Assembly: GCA_947623455.1 (NCBI GenBank)
Contig: OX392545.1
Span: forward strand, 20,062,001 to 20,126,000
DNA length: 64,000 nt
Reading direction: 5' to 3'
Origin: Mimachlamys varia
Lineage: Eukaryota; Mollusca; Bivalvia; Pectinida; Pectinidae
Under the pieces are notes generated by a model. It did no database searches. It saw nothing but the letters and a program-made list of their open reading frames with translations, and was not told the DNA's origin. The position numbers and the translations under genes were made by a program. Of this stretch, positions 11,301 to 26,300 are shown one piece after another. The first letter of the stretch is position 1. Every line of letters begins with the position of its first letter.

Positions 11301-14300
11301 AATACTTTTCCTATTGATGGACAGAAAGATCATCTACAAAAACGTGCCTCAGATTTTTCTTATATGTTCTATCACTTAAGTGGTTATCAATCTTGTTGTA
11401 GCTAAATTCTTCAGAAACTGAGGCCTTTATTGTTCACAAGGTCATTCCCAACAATCCTGCAAAGTTTGGATCAAATCGGTCCACAGATGCCAAAGTTATG
11501 GCTGTTTAAAGTTGACAACTTGTTGAATTTATGAAAGTGCTCTAAAGACCATTTCCACTATTTGAAATCGGATATCTTTGGTTTTAACACTTATCTGACC
11601 GAATCTGCCTACAAAACCATTAATCATGTCTAGACATGTATCCATCAAGCTGTCTTCCGAAAAAAAACGGAGCATGCATTGGTTCAAATAACTGAGAAAT
11701 TAATGAATATTAAAATATTTCTCAGTGAAAATGCCCCTTTCCCGCGAAATGTCAGACTGGACATAGGATAAGCTCCTCCCATGTAATGAAGGGGTCATTA
11801 GAAACGCTCCGGCCCCTCTCTTATAGTAGGGACTATAGGGCTGTATTACATCAAAGACTGACCATGACCTAATGGATTATAGCAGAATGATTACCCATCA
11901 CTTCACACCACCATAGCACAGGGCTAATGACTTTCTAACTGACCACGCCACTTTGTGATGTATCTGTTTATGGTGTAAACAGTACCACGTGTTGATGTGT
12001 TTGAGCGTGTTCAATGTTAAATCATGTTAATTGATACATTCGGGACATAATTTTGAAAATTACTTTTTGTTATATGATGTAGTATGTTTATAAGTAATCA
12101 ATTTTGCAAAAAACAAGAAATCAAAAAAAAACAATTTGTTACCCCCTATCTATATCCTTAAGGGGAGAAAAAAATCAAAATTAAGTTGCCATACGATCAT
12201 GCTTTAAGAGCAGCTGACACAATCATTACAACCTACCTTCAGGACGGAAAGTATTGGCATCCCAACGCACCGTAGACAAATTTGGACATGATCAAAATGT
12301 TTGGACTAACAACGAGTAAAAAACAAACACAGGCCAGATTCTTGAAGTTCAAACTATGTCGATAGCTATTTTGACGCCTTACTTCGTTTAATGGGTTTTA
12401 AAATGTTTTTTTTTAATTATTTAATTTATATTTTAGACCATACGAGAGCTGCGCTTGGGTAATTGAAAGTGGTGCATGTTCCAGCGACAATGGTGTCGAG
12501 GTAGAGATAACCCTGACACGTTTTAGAGGCGATGATTCGGTGACGTTGTATGATGGTAGCGTATATTTATCACACCCGTGTTATGTAGTGAATGTACTAA
12601 GTTGTAAACTGAATTTATTTTCATCGTGACGTCACGTCTAGGACAAGTACATGACGTCACAGACTTACGCACTGCTGTGAAAATGATAGGTTTCTACATT
12701 TCAAGGTTGCATAAAAGTTGAATAGCATTTTGTAATATTATTTTTTATATAAATAGGATCTTGCACCCGTTTCCATTTCATATAAAACAGTGAAAATCCC
12801 ATGAATGATAAAACTGATTTGTTGCTTATTTTTACCCCGATTATCCTGTCTCTTGTGTTTGCCATTTCAGGACCTTCTACAAAGTACCCAGTAATACCCT
12901 TGCATGTCAGCCGTTGGGGTTACAATGAAAATCTACCGTCCAAAAGATCGTCAGGGAGGTATATGACCGTAGTCTTCCTATTCCAACATCATGATAGAGT
13001 AAAGTTCAGACTAAGCTACCGTACTACGCCAATCGGTAAGTTCATTTAAAGTATTTTTGTGTTTGTACAAGTTGCTAGTGAGTAGATTTTAATATACTTT
13101 TTTTTAACCTTTGAAATGTCATAATTCAGCAAATTGCAATTCTGTGAAAATGGACAAATTGTAAATGAAATGTACAAGTTGCTAGTGAGTAGATTATAAA
13201 ATACTTTTTTTTACCTTTGAAATGTCATAATTAAGCAAATTGCAATTCTGTGAAAATGGACAAATTGTAAATGAAATGTACAAGTTGCTAGTTAGTAGAT
13301 TATAAAATACTATTTTTTACCTTTGAAATGTCATAATTCAGCAAATTGCAATTCTGTGAAAATGGACAAATTGTAAATGATTTTTTTCCAATGCGGCTTT
13401 GAACGTAAAGCATTAGGCCATTCAAGACAGTACCTCAAGCCATAGTATAACTGCAGGTGGCAACTTTGTGAGCATAGGAATAATCTTGACATGCCATAAA
13501 AATGCATTGCAAACGTCCATTTTCTTTGAATATATGTGTGTTCATGTGGCCGATTTGGTTTGGTGTTATTATATTTTACGTCCTAATAACAGCTAGGGTG
13601 ATTTAAGTACAGCCTCTCAAACAATGATAAGTACTACTTCCTGCCTAACGCACAGCATTATGGGAGCGGAACGACTGGTTCAACCAGCACTTGATGGCAC
13701 TTAAAATCGTAGGAAGGCTTACTCATCAGTCTCCCAAATAAACACGCAATCAGCACGCACATCACATCGCATACACCAACATCAAACCATATCACCTTCC
13801 ATCTTTACTCTGTGTTTATCGGGCAAATTTCGCCTCGCGAAGATTATATGAAGGAAACAAGAATATCCCGATTGTCTTCGGCCACGACCACACGAAACTC
13901 GCACAATGTCAGCCTGTAGTAGCTATTGTATTATAGTACAATGACATCGAGATGGGACCACCGTGTCGACGAAGCTTTGACTTTTAACATTAAGAAATTT
14001 TAAAATACCGTGTTTCCAAAATGTTAAGTCACGTTGTACTTTAACGAAGAGGAAAAATAACTTTTCCCACGACCTAAATTTTTACAACCGTCCAAACCTA
14101 AAGTCTAAGTTAAGATGCCTGGACCTTGGCCAAATAATTCAACGTCCCTGATAATATAAATTAAATAATATTGTGTTGATTGAGCGGCGTTTTGTTAAGT
14201 TATCATGCCGGTATGAAACATTAAATATAAAACCATGTGCTTGCCAATCGATTTAATGTTTTGCCGATTATACCTTGATCTTTTCGGCTTCAGATCGATT

Positions 14301-17300
14301 TCCTTCAAACACCGAAAACCCAAGTATCGAAAATTCTGATACGTGTTGGGGAGATGTATTATTGGCGTCCAAAGAACCAAAGATTATCGCGTCTCCCGGA
14401 TACCCTAGCCAATACCACAAGTAAGTTAAATTGACACATTTTAAATGAAAACGAAAAGATTTGTTTCCTTTTGTATATTATGGAGGTGGACGTTTTTTAA
14501 TACGCTCATTGGTATACCTACTTGTAGTGATTGAGAATAACACCTTAGTTTGGGACGTGATATATACTTGGATGTGACCTAGATTGACATGGAGGATGTC
14601 GTCGATGATGTTCAGGAACACCAGGTATTATTCTCTTGTAGTTTATGAGGGTAACCATAGTCTTCCTTTCTTCATATTTTGCCCCTAGTTTGAATTTGGA
14701 GTTCGGATCATGGTTTTATGTCGCTTGGGTATTTTTTTCATAACAAAACCTATTTCCTGAGTAGTACTAGATTACTTTATTACGGCCTTTCTGCTGCAAT
14801 TAAGTGATAAAGCTGTTTTTGCAGGAAGATACTTTCAGGTCAGCTGTATATGTTATTACACTATATATTCAAAAAAGACTAGTCCAAGTCTAACCAAAGA
14901 TCATCTTATTATGTAGTACGCTGTGTAACAGGTAACACGATCTTGTATAACAATGGCTCCATACTATTATATGAAGAAAATTTAGGGAGTACCGAAGTGT
15001 TAACCAAACGATAATCTAAACTCAAAACCGATTAAACCAGGGGCAAAAAATAAACAAAGGAAAGATATACATGGATACCCTTGTAAAAGTACAAGAGAGT
15101 AAGACCAGGTCTTCTTGAAGAGTAAGCGTCTTCTGCTTCATCGACAACACCCGTCATGTTGATCGTGGTCACATCCAAGTAAACATTAAGCTGACCTTAA
15201 AACTGACTATGAAGCTAACCTTAAAACATATTTCGGCAAAACATTAGCCTTATCACTGAAAGATCACAGAAAGGCCGAAATTGACACCCCCTCCTTACCA
15301 ATGTAGGTTTCCCTCGTTGCCCTGTTGTGCTATTTTAAGTTTGAGACAGTTAAAAAAATCAAATGTTTGACAGACGTCCATCTTGAAATTTGACAATGAA
15401 AGTTTGCTAAGACTTTTCTTTGAGAAATACTGGATTGATCTTTGTCAAATTTCCTATTTAGTTTCCCCTTCGTGTCTGGTTTTGCCCTCTTGAATTTTGT
15501 GACTGACCAGAACAACCAAAATGACTGACCAATTGCCATCTTTGATTTTGACATTGTAAGTTTGCCATAACGATTTGTAGTTTCTCTTAAAGTTGATTTT
15601 GAGTGCAGCTCGTTTGATTTTTGGGACTGATCAGAATAACGAGATGGCTGAAAGACGGCCATTTGTTGTTTTTGACAATGACACTTTGTATTTTCCTGAG
15701 ATACGTACTAGATCGGTATGTCTCAAATATTATATCCCCATGGTGCCTAGTTGTGCCATTTTATTCTGGACAGAGTAGAAAAACAACATGACTGATGGAC
15801 AGTCATCTTCAGTTTTGACAATGAACTCAAGTAAAGGTACTTGGGGCCTTCTCAAATGTCATATATTAGTTCCACTTGTTGCGTTTTGTGTCCTTGTGAT
15901 GTTGGGACTGAATACAAAGCAGGATGGCTGACAGACGGCCTTCTTTGATTGTTGACAATAGGGGTTTTCTGTTGCCATTTCGTAAGAAGTAATAGGTTGA
16001 TCTTTATATATCATATACATGTTATCTTTGGTGTTTAATTGTGCAGTTCGATTTTGGGACTGATCAGAAAAACGCAATGGCTGGTAGGCGATCATCTAGG
16101 ATTTTTATAATTAATGAAGTGGATTGATCTTTCTCAAATTTTGTATGGTCCTTAGATGTGCTAGTTTGTCACTAGGACAGCTGTCAGAACTATATTTGAA
16201 GATATGGCTATGATTGGCGCCTAAATCCCTCTGTAACATATGGCTGTGAAGTGTTTACATCCTCCCATCATGGCGACAGTTTCACATAAATATCCAGATA
16301 ATTTTTTTCTGACTCCCAACCTTTTATTGTGTATACTTTATTTATTGTGTGTACGAAACAGTTAAGCAAACAAATGAAAGAAAAAAAGAAAGACTTTGAA
16401 ATGTGTTGTCAGCTACAATTTTTTTAACTTTGGTGTTACAGCCTAGTAGCAGCTATGGTAAAAGCTGCAATGAATCACATTATAATTGTTATGTATGGAG
16501 TTGTAAATTCAAACTCACAACACGTGGGTTTCAACATGGCGCGTAACAGCGAACTCTCTAATTGTGAAAACACATAATGATTTCAGATCCAGGGCGAACC
16601 TAGTAAACATAACCAACTGGATTCCGGAACATTAGCATAGCATATATAACAACTTACATATTAATCATTAATATTTCAGCGAATTGAATTGTAAGTGGAA
16701 GGTGATATCCGATGACAAATGTAACAATGACGTCATACAGGTCACTATTCACAGTCTGTCTTTAAACGGCAGCGACGATCATCTAATAATCTTTGACGGT
16801 AAGGTGGATTCTCTATTTCGTTCTTGTTTCAAATGAAACATGGAATATCTCCATTCATTGATTACAAACTTTTACTGCCTCGTGTGGTTTAACGTTAATA
16901 TGTGACTGACGAGGAACCCCTTACAGAGCTAGTGGTTTATTCTTAATGTCAATAAGCAAACAATGTTAATAAGTTGTAATTTTAACATTTACAGCTTAGA
17001 TAGAATGGTCGAACAGAAAAATTCATAAAACATCTTCTCTATCACAATTTTCCAACGATTAGATGAAATTGAAGACCACAAACACATTCTAATCAAACAA
17101 AGACATTATCAACAAACCAGTCTCAAATATCGACGTTCACTGCCAGTGGCGTAGTAAGTATGTATGCTTCTATGCTCAAGAAAACACTCTTATTCCACCC
17201 ACGTACATTTTCTTCATCCTAGATAAGTAACAATATGTGTACCCTAAATCACTTGCAAACTTTAACAGTAACCGATTATAAAGGCATGTGAAAACTACGG

Positions 17301-20300
17301 AGAATCTTGGGCTTCTTTGGATCATATGACTAAGAAATAGATTGCACGGAAATTTTGTTTTTAAGAACATTTGTATCGTATTCACTGAAATACCCATACC
17401 TTCTGTGGGACTGAGCCTCTGCAGTCCCCCGCCAGGGTTTTGCTCCGGATTAGGGTACTTACGGCCCTGAATTTCCAATTAAAAGCACACACTTTCAATA
17501 AAGAATTGCTACGCCACTGACTGCCCGAGTAAAACTATGGATACATCTTTATCGACCACAATGCACTGTCCGTTTGATTTCTTCACCAACGACAAATAAA
17601 CTTTCACACTAAGTGACGTCACAGTTGTTGGCATTAAGGAAATAGCAAAAATCAATATCCTCAATATACTATAAACGAAATTAAAAATCGCGCATTTCAG
17701 GAATCTAGGTAATGTGTTAGTCTCGCGGGGGTATTTGATAAACCTTTAAATGATTAAGACTCAAAATGCTGACGGCTTGCGATAAAAAAATACAGACAGT
17801 AATTAGGGCAATGTTGATTATATTTAATAGTTTCTCTTTGTATTCGTTTTTTGACACACATTAAACTTTGATCTTCAATTCTGGTGACAGGAAGCTCAAA
17901 AACGAAAAAAAACATGACTTTAAGCATTTATCCTTTTTAAATAAAATATGAATGATAATTGTGTTTGGTTTAATATTATGATAAGAATTCAATTCATTTA
18001 AGGGGGTCTCTCGTCGTATGCGATATTGGTGTATGTGTTGAGTGCGTGATTATTTGGGGACACCGTAACGGTTATAACATGTTCTATGTTTGTTTGTAAA
18101 CAGGTGATTCTGAGTTTGCCCCTGTGTTGGTAAAGTTATCCGGACAGGTAGAATCTCAAGTCATCATGTCGACCGGCACCGCCATTGTTATCGAGTTTAA
18201 CACGGACGACGCGGCAACAGGCCAGGGATTTAATCTGTCTTACACCAGGACCAATGGTATTGTTACACGATTACTGTTGAATCAATGGCATTATTTGAGA
18301 CATATTGTGTGGTAATTATCACTAAAATTCAACTCAAACGTTTTATATTTTGCAAAAACATTTCTTGTATTAAATTATGTGGTTATTTAATTTAATCAAA
18401 TATGAATATATAACAGCACGCTATGAAGTTTAGTAATTATATTTAACTATAAGTTAAATATTATAGGTATTGTATTATGTCTTGGTGTCGTTTGCAAAGG
18501 TTTCCGTTTGATCACTTGTGTTTTCTTGGGCCAATCAAACTTCAACGTGCTACAGTGTTGCCTTTCCAAAAGTGCTTGCTTGGGATTGTGATAAATGTTC
18601 ACTGTAACCATATAAGAGAAAATAGCTTTTCGTGCGAGAACTCGGGTTAACTTTGGCCGATCAAACTCAAACTTCATACAGTACTTGCTTATCACACGTG
18701 CTTGCTTGCGAATGTTTTCATGTTCGAAGGTCAAAGGTCAATCTCACTGCTACTATAAATAGAAAATTAGTTTCCGTGCGTTAACTCGAGTTTGCTTTGG
18801 CCAATCAAACTCAAACTGTATACAGTGCTTCCTTAGAAATTGCTTTTGCGGGATTGTTTTTTCATGTTTAATGGCTTGAAGTCACGGTCATTTTTCTATA
18901 AATAGTGTGACAGAAAGTAGTCGTCCATTATCACGTGTAATATGTTTATAATAGTTTAGGTTACGGCGGCACAGGTGTACAGGGTGCATTGTACGGGGTG
19001 CTGTCACATAGTATAGGGGCACAGGGTGCATTGTACGGGGTGCTGTCACACAGTACAGTGTACGGAGGCACAGGGGTACAGGGTGCATTGTACGGAGTGC
19101 TGTCATACTGTATAAGGTACGGAGTACTAAAGCGTAGTACGGGGTACTGGAGACTATAGCTTGTATATTAGTACTGAGTGTACATGTATGTTAAATGTGG
19201 TTTAATATTAGGTACAGATAGTACATAGGTAGTTGTATATAAAAGGTCATTGTGAGGTACACAGTGTCTAATCTCTTTTCTCAGTGTAACACGTTGTCTT
19301 GTGAACGCGGTTGTTTTATGTTTGGTCAAGGTAGGCCAGCGGTTTCTCTGTATATATTTGCTTCCGCACTATCCCCAACCCAGGGAATAACTTGGTAACG
19401 GACTCAAACACGTTACAATAGGAAATGGATTCCTGTGCAATATCTTTAATTTGCTTAGACCGATCTAGCACTCACAAAATGCTTTCCTGGCCAACAGTCA
19501 AAGGTCGAAGTCACTTTCACTATGATTAGACAATCGGTTTCTGTTAAATAACTCGAACTTGCTTTAGCCGATCTAATTCAAACCTGATGCGATGCTTCCT
19601 TACAGAAAGTGCTTACTTGGATTTGAGCAGGCGCCAAATCCTCTTCAACGAAATTCATGTATGCTAAATACGGTTCTACCTGCTTGAACTATTTAAGACA
19701 ACTCACGTTTGAAGCAATCGAAAGTCTTATTATTTCAATGTTCTTAAGAAAAATAGGTTTACTCAAAGATTGTTGGAATCTTAAAGGTTAACACTATGGA
19801 GCCAGTGACTTACATATGTATTTCCTTTTCAAATTCTCAGTTTAACGTTATATGTATATCATTAAAGTGATGTTTGCTCCATATTACCAAATCAAATAGC
19901 TGTAAAACTAACCGCCGTTGTATAAATGTTTCGATGTGTTTTTTTACTTACAGCTTCCCCTTTACTGGCAGAGCAAGTCAGCATCAATATAACGGATCAC
20001 ACTGTCGTTATGGCTGTCGAGTTTATATCTGGTACCCCACACCGCGCAGTGTATTGGAGTAGAAACGGTATGGTCATTTCTCAGGACGCTAAACACACGT
20101 TCACGGTCAACCCGGCGTTGGTTACGATGGAACCTAATGTTTCTTCGGACGGTTTCAAAGCCACACTCACGATTACGGGACCGGATCCATCAGACTTTGG
20201 CCGTTACAAAGTTGCTGTCATTAACAAGTTTGGTGTCAGCGAGCGGGTGCTTTTACTCCGGCGTGGACAATCAGGTAAACTGAATACCTTATCATGAAAT

Positions 20301-23300
20301 TATTGTATATAAAATCTACAATATGTGATTCGAAATTTGTTGCACTTTTCCAATTGTCTAATATATAATGTAATATATTTTAATTCCACAGTTCCTGTTA
20401 TACAAAGTCATGCAGTTTTTCCAGAGAATGCTTCAATCACGGTGACGTTTTTATCACATCCAATCTTTAAGGTAAGTACACGGTATTGATAATGCTGTGT
20501 GATATAATAGATCTACATAAGGTCATACATCCAAACGTATATTTGATGTTACAGGAACATGGGAATATATGCACTACTAACCTGAGTACAGTTGTATTAA
20601 CACAATCATGGGCAAAAGACCCTTCCCTATTCCCTGTCATACTCTTGTAAACAGATATTATTTACTTTCCTAAATTTTCAATACTAATCTCCGCCCCTTA
20701 GCTCCAAGTGGTTAGTCCCATCACACTTATGTATATAAATGAAATACCCATCACCAAAAGATGATTCAGCTCAAATGTGAAAAAAATCAAAAGAGAAGAA
20801 GAAGAAGAATGTTAAAGACTTAACTACAATTTCACTATTGGGCCCTACCCCGGAGGCTCAAATTCAGTCACACAATGTAAAATATTTCCCTAATATCAAT
20901 AACCTATATCATATCAATCTTAAAACATAATCATAATCCATGTCATCAATTTATAACATTAAAAGAATAAAGTTCACTTTTATTTTTGGTTAAAGCAGAA
21001 GACGCTCACTCTTCCGAAGGTCCTTGTCTTGATATCTTGTACTTCAAAATGGTCTTTGTGAAAAAAAACAATCGTTTGTTCATATTTTGTTCCTATATGT
21101 TGAATTTAGATTATATAATGTTTTGACGCTTTGATATTCCCTGAAATTCGTATCATTTTTATACCTTTACGACTTTTTTGTTTTTAACCCAATGACTTTG
21201 CTTATGACCGATAGATTGAATGGTACAAGAGAGAACGGTCATTTTATTCCGGAAGTGACATACAAAATGTTACAACAGAGCGACTTGGAGACAACTATAA
21301 CGGTGAGGCAAACGAGGCTCTTTTCAAGTCCGTGCTGAGTAGTGCAAACCCTACAGAACTTGCCTACGGGGATTACATGTGTATCATAAGAAACGATATC
21401 GGAACAACGGAGATCTCCTTTGATATGAAATTTCCTGGAACAGGTAAAATGATCCAACCGTATATAGATCGTGTTTCTAATTTTGTAATACACCAGGTAA
21501 AAGGATCCAACCGTATATAGGTCGTATTTGTTTCTAATTAATAATACACAATGTAAAATAATCCAACAGTATGTAGGTCGAGTTTCTAATTTGTAATACA
21601 CCAGGTAAAAGGATACGACCTATATACGGTCGGATCCTTTTACCTGGTGTATTACAAATTTTAATTTGTAATACACTAGGAAAAAGGATCCAAAGTATGT
21701 AGGTCGAGTTTCTAATCTATAATACACTAGGTAAAAGGATCCAACAGTATATGGGTCGTGTTTGTAATCTATAATACAACAGGGAAAAAGATCCAATCGT
21801 ATTTAGATCGAATTTCTCATCTATAATACAGCAGGGAAAAGGATCCAATAGTATGTAGGTCGAGTTTCTAATTTATAATACACCAGGTAAAATGCTCCAC
21901 ACGTATATAGGTCGATTTTCTAATATATAATACACCAGGTAAAAGGATCCAACCGTACATAGGTCGTGTTTGTTTCTAATTAATAATACAGCAGGTAAAC
22001 GGATCCAACAGTATATAGGTCGAGTTTCTAATCTATTATTGTACACCAGGTAAACGGATTGAAATGATTTGGTTTGATTGTTATTATTCTGCAAAGTAAA
22101 GTATGATCCACCTGTGAGATAAACATTTTACGAGACTACATGCAATTGAATTTATATCCTTCATACAGAACATCTTTAATTTAATCTTTATTTTAATTCA
22201 TGTTTTCGGCAAACTGTATCTTTTACTTAATTTAAAACTTGCAACATATGTGTGTGTTACGTCATCTTTCACAGCCATAAAATGACTCGTTTCAAGATTA
22301 TATCAGACGCATATTGGAATATAGTCTTACTGTATAGTTGCCTTTATTCGCGGGGGATTTCATTTCGCTATATTCGTGGCCAAATAAATTCTGCGAAATT
22401 AAATACCTGTGAAATATAACACCATATTAATACTAACAAGATAATTCAACGAATTACAGTCCCCCACCGGGTTGTTATCTCGAGATCCAATAGCAATGAG
22501 CGTGAATCTCGAGATGCAATAAGGTCCGTGACACACCGCCTTCCCACAGGGAACTATACTACCAAGTATAAAGTTCTAATCCTTAATAGTGTAGGAGATA
22601 GAACCTGGACAAATTTTTCTTTCTTTAATGTAGGTCAGAGGTCAAAATATAGGTCACAGTGACCCGGTTTTGGTACGCGACACACCGCCTTCCCACGGGG
22701 AACCATACTACCAAGTATTAAGTTCTAGTCCTTTATAGTGTAGGAGATAGAGCCCGGACAAGCTTTCACTTTAATGTAGGTCAGAGGTCAAAATATAGCA
22801 AAATAAAGGTCCCAGTGACCCGGTTTTGGTACGCGACACACCGCCTTCCCACAAGGAACCATACTACCAAGTATTAAGTTCTAGTCCTTTATAGTGTAGG
22901 AGATAGAGCCCGGACAAACTTTTACTTTAATGTAGGTCAGAGGTCAAAATATAGCAAAATAAAGGTCACAGTGACCCAGTTTTGGTACGCGACACACCGC
23001 CTTCCCACAGGGAACTATACTACCAAGTATAAAGTTATAATCCTTAATAGTGTAGGAGATAGAACCTGGACAAATTTTTCTTTCTTTAATGTAGGTCAGA
23101 GGTCAAAATATAGGTCACAGTGACCCGGTTTTGGTACGCGACACACCGCCTTCCCACGGGGAACCATACTACCAAGTATTAAGTTCTAGTCCTTTATAGT
23201 GTAGGAGATAGAGCCCGGACAAACTTTTACTTTAATGTAGGTCAGAGGTCAAAAAATAGCAAAATATAGGTCACATTGACCCGGTTTTTGTACGCGACAC

Positions 23301-26300
23301 ACTGCCTTCCCACAGAGAACAATACTACTAAGTATTAAGTTCTAGTGCTTTATAGTGTAGGAGATAGAGCCCGGACAAGCTTTTTCTTTAATGTAGGTCA
23401 GAGGTCACAATATAGGTCACAGTGACCCGGTTTTTGTATGCGACACACCGCCTTCCCACAGGGAACCCACACACTTAGTATGAAGTTCCAGTGTCTTATA
23501 GTATGGGAGATAGAGCCCGGACAAATAGTGTGCGGAAGGACGGACGGACGGACAGACACAACGCAAACCTATAGTCCCCCCCGGATTCTGGTGGGGGACT
23601 AATAACCATGACTGAACAAGTAATCCTGGTAGTGCGCGAAATTTCATATCCATGATTAAGTCCCATTAAGAAAAACGCGAATTTTCTCCCCGTGAAATTA
23701 AAGAACATTACAATACTTGTGAAGTCATTGCGAAATAAGTTTATATGAAACGTCACAACATCACATATGATGGTTTGCTTTCCTTATTTAAAATATAATA
23801 TATTCAATTATCTATCTTAGCTCTTATTCGTTTTCGTTATATTTCATTGAACACAAGACATTTTTTTACGAATAATGTTGTTTGCTCTGGTAGGAAGCTG
23901 TCGCGTGACAGTGTTAGTATTGTTATTGAGTTATACCATCTATTTCCGATTATATTTCTTTGCTTTAGAGATGCAAGTTATCCTTACTTTGTTTTGTGAT
24001 ACTCAGTTAATCTTAATTTCGATGCTTTATCACGCAGAACTACCAAAAGTGTTGGTTCCTTCGCCAACTGTGTTAATAAACGAACAAGACATCATCCTGT
24101 CGGTGAACTTTGACTCCAACCTTGTGCATCCATCCGCAACGTGGTACATTGGCGAAGTTGAAATTGAGAGTTCAGATAAATATACTATGGAATTAACATG
24201 GGAAGGGATTGACTCTTCGGATTGGCAAGTGGAAGGATATCCAGTTTTTGAACGTTCTCAGAATTTTAAACTTGTTTCAGGGGCAACACACTATTATTAT
24301 AGTGGTTACCAATATCCGTCTATTGGTAGCAATAGATCGTCAACACAGCCTAATGCTTATTATACAGCTATGCTAACTATATCTAAGATGACATTAGAGG
24401 ACTTTGGATCATACAGAGTTGTCCTGGAGAATGAAGCCGGGAAATCACATCACGTGATTGAGGTTCCTACACCGGAAGGTATTTGATACAGTGTATTTAT
24501 TTGAATATTTAAGTATGCTTAATCCCCTTTTGCTTGTCCTTTTACATCATCTGAGACGAATTCTCAAGTGACCTATTCTAATTGTCTTTTGTCCGTTGTC
24601 CGTCTGTAAACAATTTACATTTTCTCCCAAACTTTTTAACTAATTTGTATGATGCAGGGGAACTTTTTCTGGTCCAAGATGCACCAAATTGGTGAAAAAT
24701 GATATGGTCCTAATCCCCTAGGGGCCTGAAGGAGGTTTCAAAAGGGGTCAAATATGCTTGAAAGACCTAGATGGAAAGGTGCTTTATCGAAAGTGTGGAA
24801 GGAAGTGAAGTTCATTAAGTAGGAAAATCAAATTTTTGTGTATATTTTGCATTTTGTAGTTGAAAATAATTAAAATTTGGTGGAATTATAACTATGTAAG
24901 TTTTGTTTGATGTTTTGGGAAATATTGACCCTGACCCACTGCCGAGGCGTTGGGGAGGGATTCAAAAGGGTCAAATTGGCTAAACTTTCTACAATCATCT
25001 TCAGACCCTGATATGTTCGGATGAATATTCATAATTGCTGGTTTATTTATCGAAATGTTCAATTTCATACTCCCAGGAGTTAGGTTCCTCCCTTGGGAGG
25101 GGTTAAAGTCTGCTTAAGTTGAAACAGGAAGTTTAAGTAAAATTAGCTACTTTTGTTAAAGTTACATGAAATTAGGGGTTAAAGTCTACTTAAGTTGAAA
25201 CAGGAAGTTTAAGTAAAATAAGCTATTTTTGTTAAAGTTACATGAAATTTGTCAAGAGGCTTACAAACAAAGGTCAAAGGACCAGGTCAAATTTTGTAAC
25301 GTTTTTTTTTCTACTGATTATTTTGGTATGACATTATAAAGCAAACGAGGCCAGAAAGAAGCAAAGAAACAACTGACCGAAGTCAAAGTCACCTGGTAAA
25401 ATGTCAGGGTCAAATTCTGTAGCGTGTTCATTCTTAACGTTTTTGTTATGACATTATGAAACAAGGTTGGTTTGAATTTAACAAGAATCAACTGACCGAC
25501 GTCAAAGTCACCTGGTCAAAGGTAAGGGTCAAATTCTGTAGCGTGTTAATAATTAACGTTTTTGTTATGACATTATGAAACATTAAAGGTTGGTTTGAAT
25601 TTATCAAGAATCAACTGACCAAACGTCACGGTAGCCAGCCAAGGTCAAGGTCAAATTTGGTAGCTGCTTACGGTTAAACATTTTGTAATGGCATTACGAA
25701 TTAAACAAAGAGTCAAATGACAAAAGTCAAAGAAAGCTAGTTAAATTTCAGGTCGCGTGTTGTAGCATTTTACGGATGCACGTTTTGTCATTGCATTAAG
25801 CAAGCAAAAAATTGACAGAATCAAGCAACGTGTAAACTGACCAAATGTCAAGGTCACCTGATCAGGTTATGTGTACTCGTACATCAAATCCCAGGTGACT
25901 GTTAAGCCCCATGGGTCTCCTATGTTAAGGTTACAGTCTTGTGTTTTTTTGGAACATTTAAGTTCATACAAAAGGGGTAGACTGAGGGTAAAGAAGGAAG
26001 AAACTTCGATACTTGTACTCAGTCAAGCAAATGGGAAAGGGTTTTCAAACCTGCTGGGGCATATATATATGTTCTGTTGCTTCAGTTTCTGTCAGTAAAT
26101 AATAAATTGAGTGTGTGAAATGAGCCTCCCATTACAGTAATTCTGTAATGGGCCGCGGCTCCCAATCTTATTAAAATCATATCTTGATCTGATCTCCGCG
26201 CCGTTTCGTAAACTTCTCTCTGCTGCGTTAAGATCTGAGATAATCCCATAGGGGGTCATGTCCCGATGACCTTTGGCATAAGCCAATGAAATTACTCCTG

